DNA of 64,000 nt from Bacteroidales bacterium (GTDB lineage: Bacteria > Bacteroidota > Bacteroidia > Bacteroidales > UBA932): contig JAFVCK010000073.1 of assembly GCA_017479265.1 (NCBI GenBank), positions 1 through 64,000 on the forward strand, written 5' to 3'. The position numbers and the translations under genes are program-made. The notes below the pieces were generated by a model. The model made no database searches. It saw nothing but the letters and a program-made list of their open reading frames with translations, and was not told the DNA's origin. Below are positions 52,705 through 61,810 of this stretch, piece by piece (position 1 is the stretch's first letter; each line of letters begins with the position of its first letter).

Positions 52705-55056
52705 ATGAAAGAACAGACAAAGAAAAAAATCATAAAATGGTTCTGGATACTGGTGCTGGTCCCCATTCTGCTGGTAGTCCTGTTGCTGCTGGCCGTATGG
52801 GCCTTCGCCGACATCCCGTCATTTGAGGAACTGGAAAATCCTGACAGCAAGCTTGCTACGCAGGTCATAGCCGAAGACGGCGAGATTCTTACCACCTTCC
52901 ATATAGAGAACAGGTCCTACGTCTCTTTCGACGAGCTGTCCCCCTATGTGGTGCAGGCGGCTGTCGCCACGGAGGACAAGCGCTTCTACCGCCATTCCGG
53001 CATAGACATGCAGTCCCTGGGCAGGGTGCTCTTCCGCACCATATTCAGCGGCGACACCTCGCAGGGCGGCGGCAGTACCATCACCCAGCAGCTGGCCAAG
53101 ACCCTCTATCCGAGGGCGGACGTATCCAGCAAGATTCCCGGGGTCTCCAAGATAAAGATGGTATGGATAAAGCTGAAGGAATGGATTACCGCCGTCAAGC
53201 TGGAGAGGGACTATACCAAGGACGAAATCGTGGACATGTACCTCAACGCCGTATTCTTCGGCAGCAGCGCATACGGCATCAAGGCGGCCTCGCAGACCTT
53301 CTTCGCCAAGGACCCTTCGGACCTTACAATTGAGGAAAGCGCAGTCCTGGTGGGCATGGTCAACAAGCCTACCCGCTACAATCCCGCCATGCATCCCGAC
53401 AAAGCCCTGGAGCGCAGGAACCTGGTCATCACCCGCATGCAGCAGTCCGGCTACCTTTCCAAGGAGGTGGCGGATTCCGTCAAGCAGATTCCCATTTCCC
53501 TTTCATATCAGGTGCAGGACCACAATTCCGGCCGCGCCCCCTATTTCAGGGACATGCTGCGCAAGTACATGAACGCCTCCAAGCCCAAGCGCTCCTCGTA
53601 TTCGGTTCCCGAGGATTTCTCTGTTGACTCCCTGCTCTGGGCCGACGACCAGCTTTACGGCTGGCTCAACAAGAACACCAAGCCCGATGGCAGCAAGTAC
53701 GACCTGGACAAGGACGGACTCCGCATATATACCACCATCAACTACAAGATGCAGAAATTCGCCGAGGAGGCTGTCGCCGAGCATCTCGGAGGCAATCTCC
53801 AGAAGAGTTTCTACGGGGACCTCAAGTACAAGCGCAACAAGCCCTTCTCCAATGACATAGACAACGCCACCATAGAGCGGGTGATGCAGCAGGGCCGCCG
53901 CTGGAGCGACCGCTGGAGGGTCATGAAGAAGGCCGGAGTGCCTGAGAGCGAGATACTTGCGAGCTTCTCCAAGCCCGTCAAGATGAGGGTGTTCACTTGG
54001 GACAAGCCCGGTTATGTGGATACTACCATGACCCCCGACGATTCCATACGCTGGTACAAGTCCATACTCAGGGCTTCCTTCGTAGCCATGGAGCCTTCCA
54101 CAGGACATGTAAAGGCATACGTCGGAGGTCCCAACTACCGTTACTTCAAGTACGACAATGTCCGTCAGGGCAAGCGCCAGGTGGGTTCCACCATAAAGCC
54201 TTTCCTCTATACCCTCGCCATGCAGGAGGGCATGAGCCCCTGCGACGAGACCGTATGCGTGCCCCAGACCTTCATAGTGGGAGACAACACATGGACTCCC
54301 CGCAGTACGGACAAGGATGAATGGATAGGAATGACCGTGACCCTCAAGTGGGGCCTGACCCATTCCTCCAACAACATTTCGGCCTACCTGATGAAGCAGT
54401 TCGGGCCCCAGGCCATGGCCAGGATGATGCGCAAGATGGGAATAGGCAGCCATATCGACGAGGTGCCTTCCCTTTGCGTCGGACCTGCCGACCTGTCCCT
54501 GTACGAGATGGTCGCGGCGTACAACACATACCCTTCCAAGGGCGTTTACGTTTCTCCGATTTTCGTTTCCAGGATAGAGGACAGCCAGGGCAACCTGCTC
54601 GGGGAGTTCACCAACCGCAAGCGCGAGGCAATCAGCGAGCAGACAGCCTTCCTCATGGCCAACCTGATGCAGGGCGTGGTCAACCAGGGCACCGCCGCCA
54701 GGCTGCGTTCGGTATATAAACTGACAGGCCAGATTGCCGGCAAGACGGGTACGACCAATGACAACTCCGACGGATGGTTCATAGGTTACACCCCTACGAT
54801 AACTGCCGGAATATGGGTTGGAGGCGAGGACAGGCAGGTCCATTTCCAGTCCATGGCTCTGGGAAGCGGTTCCAACATGGCCCTCCCGATATGGGGCATA
54901 TTCATGCGCAAGGTGCTTGCCGACGGCACATGCGGCATTTCGGCGGACGACCGTTTCACCGAGCCGGCCGGCATGTCGGTCAATCTCAACTGCTCGGGCG
55001 GAGACGACGACACCCGCACCAAGGGCAGCGATTCAGCAGAGTTTTATTTTGAATAG
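52705..55056 (+). CDS. mrcA: Class A penicillin-binding protein (PBP1A type)
   Basis: 783 aa. One N-terminal membrane helix (about 12-34). The GT51 glycosyltransferase domain has the catalytic EDKRFYRHSGID and GGSTITQQLAKTLYPR. The transpeptidase domain has STIK (SxxK), SSN (SxN) and KTGTT. It polymerises and cross-links peptidoglycan at the inner membrane. It is followed after 3 bases by a ddl-like gene, so cell-wall synthesis genes are grouped. Confidence 0.95.
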   Translation: MKEQTKKKIIKWFWILVLVPILLVVLLLLAVWAFADIPSFEELENPDSKLATQVIAEDGEILTTFHIENRSYVSFDELSPYVVQAAVATEDKRFYRHSGIDMQSLGRVLFRTIFSGDTSQGGGSTITQQLAKTLYPRADVSSKIPGVSKIKMVWIKLKEWITAVKLERDYTKDEIVDMYLNAVFFGSSAYGIKAASQTFFAKDPSDLTIEESAVLVGMVNKPTRYNPAMHPDKALERRNLVITRMQQSGYLSKEVADSVKQIPISLSYQVQDHNSGRAPYFRDMLRKYMNASKPKRSSYSVPEDFSVDSLLWADDQLYGWLNKNTKPDGSKYDLDKDGLRIYTTINYKMQKFAEEAVAEHLGGNLQKSFYGDLKYKRNKPFSNDIDNATIERVMQQGRRWSDRWRVMKKAGVPESEILASFSKPVKMRVFTWDKPGYVDTTMTPDDSIRWYKSILRASFVAMEPSTGHVKAYVGGPNYRYFKYDNVRQGKRQVGSTIKPFLYTLAMQEGMSPCDETVCVPQTFIVGDNTWTPRSTDKDEWIGMTVTLKWGLTHSSNNISAYLMKQFGPQAMARMMRKMGIGSHIDEVPSLCVGPADLSLYEMVAAYNTYPSKGVYVSPIFVSRIEDSQGNLLGEFTNRKREAISEQTAFLMANLMQGVVNQGTAARLRSVYKLTGQIAGKTGTTNDNSDGWFIGYTPTITAGIWVGGEDRQVHFQSMALGSGSNMALPIWGIFMRKVLADGTCGISADDRFTEPAGMSVNLNCSGGDDDTRTKGSDSAEFYFE

Positions 55057-55059
55057 GAT

Positions 55060-56079
55060 ATGGCAGAAAAGTATTCGAACATAGCGGTAATCTACGGAAG
55101 CGATTCTTCCGAGTGCGAAGTTTCATGCAGGAGCGGCGAGTTCGTGGCTTCCCGTGTAGATGACACCAAATACAGTGTGTATGAGGTGTTTGCACGCCAT
55201 GGCAGGTGGGAGCTCGTGGCCTTCCGCAAGAAGGATTCCATGAGGGTCACCTTCCCCGAGGGCTCCCGTCCGAGGGTGGACCGCAACGATTTCTCGGTCA
55301 ATGTCTATGGCGAGAACATAAAACTGGACTATGCATACGTGGTGCAGCATGGCCGTCCGGGCGAGAACGGGCTGCTCCAGGGATACCTCGAAATGCTGGG
55401 CATACCCTACAGCAGCTGCTCCGCCTTCGTCTCCTCCGTGGTGTTTGACAAGTATGCCTGCAAGTGCTATCTGCGCAATGCCGGTCTTGTGAACATGGCT
55501 CCCGAGGTGTTCATCCGCAAGGGCTCCGATGTGGATGCCTGCGTGCGCGAGGTGGTTTCCACCCTGGGTTTCCCCGTGTTCGTAAAGCCTACTGACGGCG
55601 GCTCCAGCTTCGGCATCACCAAGGTTTCCTCCCCCGAGGGACTCTCCGATGCCATATCATACGCATTCAGCGAGGGCGAGACCCTTATCATAGAGCAGGG
55701 CGTTGTCGGAAGGGAGCTCACCTGCGCGGCCTATCTGGACGGAGGGGAGGTCAAGGCCCTGCCGGTCATAGAGATAGTCACGGAGAACGACTACTTCGAC
55801 TACGATGCCAAGTACAACGGCTACAGCCAAGAAATATGTCCCGCCCCCATCCCCGAAGACCTTGAGAAACTCATCAAAGAGACTACCTGCAACATCTACA
55901 GGCACCTTGGCTGCAAGGGCGTGGTGAGGATAGACTACATATCCGCCGAAGACGGACTTTACTTTCTGGAAGTCAACAATATACCCGGAATGACCAGCGC
56001 CTCCCTCGTGCCCCGCATGGTGAGGACGGCCGGGATGGACATGACGGCATTCATATCAACCATCATCGAGAATTCCTGA
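55060..56079 (+). CDS. ddl: D-alanine--D-alanine ligase family protein
   Basis: 339 aa, ATP-grasp fold. HGRPGENGLLQGYLEMLGIPYSS is the N-terminal Ddl signature (usual form HG..GEDG). FPVFVKPTDGGSSFGITKV is the ATP-binding part, and RIDYISAEDGLYFLEVNNIPGMT carries the Mg ligands. It makes the D-Ala-D-Ala dipeptide for peptidoglycan. The first 90 residues diverge from standard Ddl, so specificity is slightly uncertain. Its stop overlaps the next start by 1 base. Confidence 0.9.
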   Translation: MAEKYSNIAVIYGSDSSECEVSCRSGEFVASRVDDTKYSVYEVFARHGRWELVAFRKKDSMRVTFPEGSRPRVDRNDFSVNVYGENIKLDYAYVVQHGRPGENGLLQGYLEMLGIPYSSCSAFVSSVVFDKYACKCYLRNAGLVNMAPEVFIRKGSDVDACVREVVSTLGFPVFVKPTDGGSSFGITKVSSPEGLSDAISYAFSEGETLIIEQGVVGRELTCAAYLDGGEVKALPVIEIVTENDYFDYDAKYNGYSQEICPAPIPEDLEKLIKETTCNIYRHLGCKGVVRIDYISAEDGLYFLEVNNIPGMTSASLVPRMVRTAGMDMTAFISTIIENS

Positions 56080-56972
56080 TGCTGCTGTCCGCACTCCAAA
56101 AATCGGCGATTGCTTCCCTGTCGGAACTGTATCCCGCTTCCGAGGCCAGGAGCATAGTCCTCATGCTCTGTTCTTCCCTTTTCGGGACGGGCAGTTATAC
56201 GGGCATAGTGGACCCCGGTTACGAAATACCTGATACAAAGGAATTTGACAAGGCTATGGAAAGGCTGCTCAAAGGGGAGCCCATACAGTATGTGCTGGGC
56301 CGCTGCGAGTTCTTTTCCTATACCTTCAATGTCAATCCTTCAGTGCTGATACCCCGTCCCGAGACGGAACTGCTGTGCCGGGAGGCCGTCAATGTGCTGG
56401 GCCGCCTGCAGAGGATGCGCGGGGCTTACGGCAAGTCCGCCGTCCCTCTTCGCGTGGTGGATTTCTGTACCGGATCGGGCTGTCTGGCCTGGAGCTTGGC
56501 GCTGTCCGTGCCCGGTGTCCGCGTCGTGGCTACGGACATTTCCGAAGAGGCCCTTGCTGTGGCCTCGGGGCAGCCTTTCAAGGCTCTGCTCAAGGAAAAG
56601 GGAGCCGTTGCTCCGCAGTTTGTCAAGGCCGATCTGCTGGACCCTTCCCAGCTTCCCGAGGGACCTTTCGACATGATAGTTTCCAACCCTCCCTATATCA
56701 TGGAGGAGGAGAGGAGCATAATGCACTCCAATGTGCTGGACTGGGAGCCTTCCATTGCCGTTTTCGCTCCTGCCGAGAACCCTCTGGTGTTCTACCGCGC
56801 CATAGCCGGGGCCGCCGGAAGGCTGCTTCACGAGGGCGGCGGAGGAATGGTGGAAATCAATGCGGCGCTTGCCCGGGACACTCTCGAAGTGTTCAAGGCG
56901 GCGGGCCTCAAGGGCTGCGAAATCCGCAAAGACCTCTCCGAGAAGCCACGTTTCATCGCCTGGCGGGTGTAG
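56079..56972 (+). CDS. prmC: Release factor glutamine methyltransferase
   Basis: 297 aa. An N-terminal helical domain is followed by LIPRPETELL, the SAM site VVDFCTGSGCLAWSLA and the catalytic NPPY in MIVSNPPYIMEEE. It methylates Gln of the GGQ motif in RF1/RF2. It is last in the PBP1A-ddl-prmC operon and followed by a terminator. Confidence 0.94.
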   Translation: MLLSALQKSAIASLSELYPASEARSIVLMLCSSLFGTGSYTGIVDPGYEIPDTKEFDKAMERLLKGEPIQYVLGRCEFFSYTFNVNPSVLIPRPETELLCREAVNVLGRLQRMRGAYGKSAVPLRVVDFCTGSGCLAWSLALSVPGVRVVATDISEEALAVASGQPFKALLKEKGAVAPQFVKADLLDPSQLPEGPFDMIVSNPPYIMEEERSIMHSNVLDWEPSIAVFAPAENPLVFYRAIAGAAGRLLHEGGGGMVEINAALARDTLEVFKAAGLKGCEIRKDLSEKPRFIAWRV

Positions 56973-57020
56973 AGTGTTTAGAATTTGCACGGATTTTACC
57001 TTTTTGGACTTAAAGAAAAT

Positions 57021-57050
57021 GGCTTTGCAGGCAGCTGCAAGGCCTTTTTT
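57021..57050 (+). terminator. Terminator after prmC
   Basis: GGCTTTGCAG (57021-57030) pairs with CTGCAAGGCC (57035-57044), one G:U pair, loop GCAG, followed by six T. Confidence 0.85.
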
Positions 57051-57054
57051 CGAC

Positions 57055-57087
57055 TTTATCCGTGTACGATTTTATTACACGGATAAA
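57055..57087 (+). promoter_or_regulatory. 12-bp inverted repeat before the lipoprotein gene
   Basis: TTTATCCGTGTA (57055-57066) and TACACGGATAAA (57076-57087) are exact inverses with a 9-bp spacer, 31 bases before the ATG at 57119. With no T run and with the preceding terminator complete, an operator or leader hairpin is more likely than a second terminator. Confidence 0.5.
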
Positions 57088-57118
57088 ATTTGTTCTCTTT
57101 GCGGAAAATACTGACGAT

Positions 57119-58276
57119 ATGAAAAGAGAACTGATTATCGCCCTGTCCATTGCAGGACTTTGGCTGGGCTCGGCTTGTGAAAGGGTGGACCATTCGGGCG
57201 ACCGCCCTTCCGCCGGAAGCATGGATGTATGGCCCGATGAAGTTGCGCAGATACTCTCGCACCTGCCCATAGGAGTGCAGCAGATGGAGGAGGTTAAGGA
57301 TGCCGTGGGCTCATCTTCGGGCAACGGCTATGACGAGGAGTACATGATGAAGGACCTGTTCACGGCCCCCGGAGCCGGAGTGGGGGACGACGGGACCAAG
57401 GCGAGGGAGGCTGCCTACGAGCGCCCCTTGAAGGACCTCTTCGCGGAGTACCTCGCCTCGACCACTACCAAGGCCGGCATGTCTGCCGAGGAGTACATGG
57501 CGGCTCTGGAATCCTCGGGATTGCAGATATACTGGCCATATTATGACAATTGGGACGGAAAGTCCATGCCTGTAATTACTTACGACCCCGAGGACGGTTC
57601 TTCCCGCAACACCGGATGGACCATGGAGAACGGCGAAATCGTGGAACTGGTAGTGGACGAGGCCCTTGCCATGGAGCGCCCTGTCTGGGTGGTGAACCGC
57701 AACGACGACAGCGTGTATTCCAGCCTGGAGATGCGCCGCCGTGAGGACCCTTCCTGGGGCAGCGGCTCGGGAGGCATAACCATCACCAAGTCCGACGCTC
57801 CCCTGCGCACCCTGATACTCAAGGATTTCAAGGCCAACCGCAACTACGACCCATGGTTTTCAGGGGCCAGCGAGTTTTTCATCAAATGCGCTGCTGTAGA
57901 GAACTTTACGGCCTCCACCGAGGCCGAACTGAGGCTGTACGAGCCTTCCGTCACGGACTTCATGGTGGTGGTGCGGCGCAAGGAGATTGGGCAGGTGCGT
58001 CCCTTCAATGCTGTGCTCGTGTCGGAGTGGACAGACCAGCTGGAGACCTGCGCGTTCATGATAACGGAGGACGACGGCGGCACCGTGACTTCGTGGAAAT
58101 GCTCGGCCGAGGTGAAGATAAAGTCCAAGACCTACGGCTTCGACATGAACATTCCCTTCAATTCGCGGGACGACATTGTCTGGAGAGGGCAGCTGTCAGG
58201 AAAGTATTTCGAGAAATACAACAGAGAAACGGGGCATTTCGGGGATGTGGACCTGACCTTCGAAATCTTGGAATAG
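57119..58276 (+). CDS. Lipoprotein of unknown function
   Basis: 385 aa from the ATG at 57119. Signal ends LGSAC, then ERVDHSGDRP. The middle contains LQIYWPYYDNWDGKSMPVITYDPEDGS and a run of beta strands. No known family or catalytic motif is recognised. It stands alone, behind a terminator and a 12-bp inverted repeat, and converges on the EnvC-like gene with a 3-base gap. Confidence 0.7.
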   Translation: MKRELIIALSIAGLWLGSACERVDHSGDRPSAGSMDVWPDEVAQILSHLPIGVQQMEEVKDAVGSSSGNGYDEEYMMKDLFTAPGAGVGDDGTKAREAAYERPLKDLFAEYLASTTTKAGMSAEEYMAALESSGLQIYWPYYDNWDGKSMPVITYDPEDGSSRNTGWTMENGEIVELVVDEALAMERPVWVVNRNDDSVYSSLEMRRREDPSWGSGSGGITITKSDAPLRTLILKDFKANRNYDPWFSGASEFFIKCAAVENFTASTEAELRLYEPSVTDFMVVVRRKEIGQVRPFNAVLVSEWTDQLETCAFMITEDDGGTVTSWKCSAEVKIKSKTYGFDMNIPFNSRDDIVWRGQLSGKYFEKYNRETGHFGDVDLTFEILE

Positions 58277-58279
58277 GCG

Positions 58280-59458
58280 CTATCTCAGCCAGGCCTCAGG
58301 GTTCTGGGGCTTGGTTTCCTTCCATATCTGGAAGTGCAGGCGCGTCTCGTCCCCTATGGTATCCACGGTGCCGAGCACCTGACCTGTCTTGACCTTCTCG
58401 CCGGCCTTGACGGCGACGGTGCCCATCTTGCAGTAGAATGTGAAATAACTGCCGTGCTGGACCAGTATGCACTTGTTGTAGCCCGGCATAACCACTATCT
58501 GCTTGACCACTCCGTCGAACACGGCCTTAATCTGGGAGCCCTTGTCCAGGGCTATCGTGATGCCGTTGTTGAAAGGCATCTTGACGCTCTTGAACACGGG
58601 ATGGCTGTGCTGGCCGAACTTCTCCACCACGGGACCTTGGGCGGGCCAGGGCAGCTTGCCCTTGTTCTGGGAGAACTCCTTGTCCAGCTTGATGTCCGCG
58701 TCCTTGGCCTTGCCGCCTTTGCTGCTGCTCTTTCCTGCCTGCCGGATGAGGCGTTCTATCTCCCTGTTGAGGTCCTCCACCTGCTTTTTCTTGGAGGCGA
58801 GTTCCTTCTGGTATTTCTTCTGCTGCTTCTTCAGTTCGCCGACGAGGTTCCGGGCCTGGGACTCCTCCTTCTTCAGGGAATTCATTTCCTTGACCCTTGC
58901 ACTGCGCAGTTTCTGGGCCTCGTCCTTCTTGACCTGCAGCTTGGCGTTCTCCTCTTCCAGTTCGGCCTTGGTGGCGGAAATCCTCTCGGCCTGGGTGTTC
59001 ATCTTGGAGGAAAGCCCCCTGAGGTATCCCACCCTGCGGAAAGCCTGGGAAAGGTTGTCGCTGGCGAGAATGTACATGTACCAGACCTTCGCGTCCCTGT
59101 TCTTGTAGGCGTTCTTGACGAGACGGGCGTAATAGGTCTGCAGGGTGTCCAGCCGCTTCTGTATCTTGTCTATGTCCTTCTGCCTGGCGCTTATCTGGGT
59201 GGCGAGCTCCTTTATGTCCTTGTCGCTTTCGGCGATTAGCTCCTTCCTTGCCTCTATCTTTTTCTGGACGAGGGTCAGGGACGAAAGGGCGCTGCTGCTC
59301 TTGCTCCTGTTCTCGGCAAGCTGCTTGTCCAGCTGGGCTATTTCCTTCTCCAGCCTGGCCTTCTTGCTCTCCTGGGCGCGGGTATCCTGTCCGTATGCGC
59401 CGTTGCAGAGCAGCAAGGCGGACAGCAGCAGGATTGATATGCGGAGAGCCTTTTTCAT
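58280..59458 (-). CDS. EnvC-like coiled-coil protein with degenerate LytM (M23) domain
   Basis: 392 aa from the ATG at 59458. A signal peptide ends at AYGQ. A long coiled coil spans about 25-250, then a LytM domain starts at WPAQGPVVEKFGQHSHPVFKSVKM. Zinc ligands are degenerate: the usual GIDI is GITI, the tyrosine-histidine motif is YCKMG, and the last HxH is LHF. This points to an amidase activator like E. coli EnvC rather than an active peptidase. It overlaps the TPR gene by 4 bases. Confidence 0.88.
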   Translation of the reverse strand: MKKALRISILLLSALLLCNGAYGQDTRAQESKKARLEKEIAQLDKQLAENRSKSSSALSSLTLVQKKIEARKELIAESDKDIKELATQISARQKDIDKIQKRLDTLQTYYARLVKNAYKNRDAKVWYMYILASDNLSQAFRRVGYLRGLSSKMNTQAERISATKAELEEENAKLQVKKDEAQKLRSARVKEMNSLKKEESQARNLVGELKKQQKKYQKELASKKKQVEDLNREIERLIRQAGKSSSKGGKAKDADIKLDKEFSQNKGKLPWPAQGPVVEKFGQHSHPVFKSVKMPFNNGITIALDKGSQIKAVFDGVVKQIVVMPGYNKCILVQHGSYFTFYCKMGTVAVKAGEKVKTGQVLGTVDTIGDETRLHFQIWKETKPQNPEAWLR

Positions 59459-61116
59459 TCTACCTCTTCGTTGCTTTCTGCGGCCTTGGCCCTGGCCTGG
59501 TTGCGGTAAATCTTGGCAAGGTCTGTCTCTCCCAGTTTCTCCAGCACCCTCGCATAGTGGCTCAGCGTGACCGCGCTGTCCTTGCCTCCGTAGAGCATGG
59601 CATGCTTGAATATGGGCTTGGCCTGCTCGTCCTTGCCCTGCAGGTGCAGTATCCATCCGTAGGTGTCGAGGTAGGTAGCGTTGTCGGGCTCCTGCTGTAT
59701 GCACTTGCGGGACATCTTCTCGGCCAGGTTCAGCCTCACCCCGTCAAGGGCCAGGTACCATGCGTAGTTGTTCAGCACGGGGGCGTAGTCCGGGTTTATC
59801 TTCAAGGCCTTGGCGTATGCCTTCATGCACTTGTCCTTCCGGCCTATAGAGTGGTACATGTCTCCCATGGTACTCCATGCGCTAAGGCAGATGGCGCTGT
59901 CCTTGGGGGCAGCCTTTATCATTCTCTCGCAGTTGGCTATGACCCCTTCGTAGTCCTTGCGGTTGTACCTTGCCACTGATATCATTTCCAGCAGCTGTAT
60001 CTGGTCGGGGAAGTCCCGGACCGCCTCTTCTGTCGCCTTCTCCAGAGTGTCGTAATCGCCTGATTCTCCGAGTACTTGCAGCCACAGTAGCCTCGCCGGC
60101 AATTTCTCCGGAGCAGCCTTGGCGTATGCTCCGAATATGTCCGCAGCTTCCTTCACCCTGCCTGTGCGGTAGTACCATACTCCCTTTCCGGTCTGAATCG
60201 CCGAATCTGCGGGATGGACAGAGGCGGCCTCGTTCCATACGGAATCAATCTGGGGCATGTACAGCTGGAGGAAACGGGGGTCGCTGCGGTTTGTAAGTTC
60301 ACTCATGTAGTCGGCCTTCGCCTCGGGCGCAGCCTCCTGGTTGGACATCACCTGACCCAGGGTGCTGAAAAACCGGGGGAAGCGGCGGGTCATCCTGAAG
60401 ACCTCGCTCTTGCCTATGAGGGCGGGGGCGTAGTCCTTGTCCAGGGACAGGGCCTCGTCATAGTAGGCGAGGGCCAGGGAATCGCTGAACATGCCCATGT
60501 GATGGTCTCCGAGCATGGACAGCACCTGTGGCGAAGAATACTCTTCGCTGTAGTCCTCCAGCACCTTCAGGGCCTCTTCCTGCTTCTGCCGGGAAAGCAG
60601 TATGCGGTATCTTGTCATGACGGTGGGGTCGGACTTGCCGGCGAACTTCTCAATCTCGTCTATCATTGCAAGCCCCTTGTCGATTTCGCCCCTCTGCATG
60701 TATATGTTTACCAGCTGGTAATAGGTATTGGTCTTTTTCGGGAAAGCCTTCATCATGGACTCATATCCGGCCACGGCCGCATCCGTTTCGCCGCGGGACA
60801 GGTACAGGGCGGCGAGGCGGTCGCGGTACCAGTAGTTGGTGCTGTCCAGCTCCACGGCCTTTGCAAGGTACTCCGCGGCATCCCCCTTGACGACTACTCC
60901 TTTCATATCAAGGGCCATCCTGGCCATTCCGAGATAATACCAGGCCGCATCGTTGGAGGGCTCCTCCCGGGCGAGTTTGGAAGCCTTCGTGTAGGCTGAC
61001 ATATATTGCGCGTCGCTCATGTCCTGGGCGATATCGACAAGCCTCCTGTCCTGCGCAAAAGCGCAGAACACGCATGGCAGCATGACTGCCAGAACAAGTA
61101 TAAATTTCTTCATCAT
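59455..61116 (-). CDS. Periplasmic TPR-repeat protein
   Basis: 553 aa from the ATG at 61116. A signal peptide ends at AFAQ. At least ten TPR-type helix pairs are visible (AWYYLGMARMALD, YYQLVNIYMQRGEIDKGLAMI, WSTMGDMYHSIGRKDKCMKAYAKALKINPDYAPVLNNYAWYLAL). It is a scaffold of unknown partner. Four-base overlap with the EnvC-like gene suggests a shared role at the cell wall or division site. Confidence 0.88.
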   Translation of the reverse strand: MMKKFILVLAVMLPCVFCAFAQDRRLVDIAQDMSDAQYMSAYTKASKLAREEPSNDAAWYYLGMARMALDMKGVVVKGDAAEYLAKAVELDSTNYWYRDRLAALYLSRGETDAAVAGYESMMKAFPKKTNTYYQLVNIYMQRGEIDKGLAMIDEIEKFAGKSDPTVMTRYRILLSRQKQEEALKVLEDYSEEYSSPQVLSMLGDHHMGMFSDSLALAYYDEALSLDKDYAPALIGKSEVFRMTRRFPRFFSTLGQVMSNQEAAPEAKADYMSELTNRSDPRFLQLYMPQIDSVWNEAASVHPADSAIQTGKGVWYYRTGRVKEAADIFGAYAKAAPEKLPARLLWLQVLGESGDYDTLEKATEEAVRDFPDQIQLLEMISVARYNRKDYEGVIANCERMIKAAPKDSAICLSAWSTMGDMYHSIGRKDKCMKAYAKALKINPDYAPVLNNYAWYLALDGVRLNLAEKMSRKCIQQEPDNATYLDTYGWILHLQGKDEQAKPIFKHAMLYGGKDSAVTLSHYARVLEKLGETDLAKIYRNQARAKAAESNEEVE

Positions 61117-61169
61117 CCTCACGAAATACAAAAATAGTACAAAATATGGATTTTCCAGCCGTTTTTTGC

Positions 61170-61177
61170 TATCTTTA
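61170..61177 (+). promoter_or_regulatory. -7 box of the ECF sigma factor operon
   Basis: TATCTTTA fits TAnnTTTG except for the last base, 26 bases before the ATG at 61204. Confidence 0.4.
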
Positions 61178-61203
61178 CAAAAATAAAACCACAATCAAGG
61201 GAC

Positions 61204-61809
61204 ATGGGCATGCAACGTTTCGGCGACAAAATGCATCTTATATCCCGGGAAACACAAAGGAATGAACCCCAAGCTGTGGAGCAGAAATACGGGCAGAACT
61301 TGATCAATGCTTGCAGGAAAGGTGACAGGTCCTCCCAGAAACGCCTCTACGACAGCCTGGCCCCGAAAATGTTCGCCCTGTGCCTGCGTTACATGGGGCG
61401 GAGGGATGAGGCCGAGGATGTCCTGCAGGATGGTTTCGTGACTCTGTTCTCCAAGCTGGATTCCTTCAGCGGGGAGGGTTCATTCGAAGGCTGGGCCCGC
61501 AAGATCTTTGTAAACACTGCGCTTATGTCCCTGAGAAAGAGGGATGCGCTGAAGATGAGCGACGACCTTGACACGGCCCGCTCCCTCAGCACTCCTTCTC
61601 CGTCTCAGCTGCAAAATATCGGCTACAAAGAGCTGCTTGGGCTTGTCGCGGACCTTCCCGCAGGTTACAGGACAGTCTTCAACATGTTCGTGGTGGAAGG
61701 ATACACCCACAAGGAAATAGCACAGCATCTGGGCATAAGCGAGGCCACGTCCCGCTCCCAATTGCAGAGGGCGAGAATGTTGTTACAAGAAAAGATCGGA
61801 AGATTATAA
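61204..61809 (+). CDS. ECF-type RNA polymerase sigma factor
   Basis: 201 aa. Region 2 (LYDSLAPKMFALCLRYMGRRDEAEDVLQDGFVTLFSKL...GWARKIFVNTALMSLRKR) and region 4 (ADLPAGYRTVFNMFVVEGYTHKEIAQHLGISEATSRSQLQRARMLLQ) are clear, with no region 3. It pairs with the anti-sigma/barrel fusion starting one base after its stop. Confidence 0.93.
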   Translation: MGMQRFGDKMHLISRETQRNEPQAVEQKYGQNLINACRKGDRSSQKRLYDSLAPKMFALCLRYMGRRDEAEDVLQDGFVTLFSKLDSFSGEGSFEGWARKIFVNTALMSLRKRDALKMSDDLDTARSLSTPSPSQLQNIGYKELLGLVADLPAGYRTVFNMFVVEGYTHKEIAQHLGISEATSRSQLQRARMLLQEKIGRL

Positions 61810-61810
61810 G

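Noticed and set aside
53503..54843. 446-aa open frame on the minus strand
   Set aside because: Antisense to the PBP1A gene, whose catalytic motifs are intact on the plus strand.
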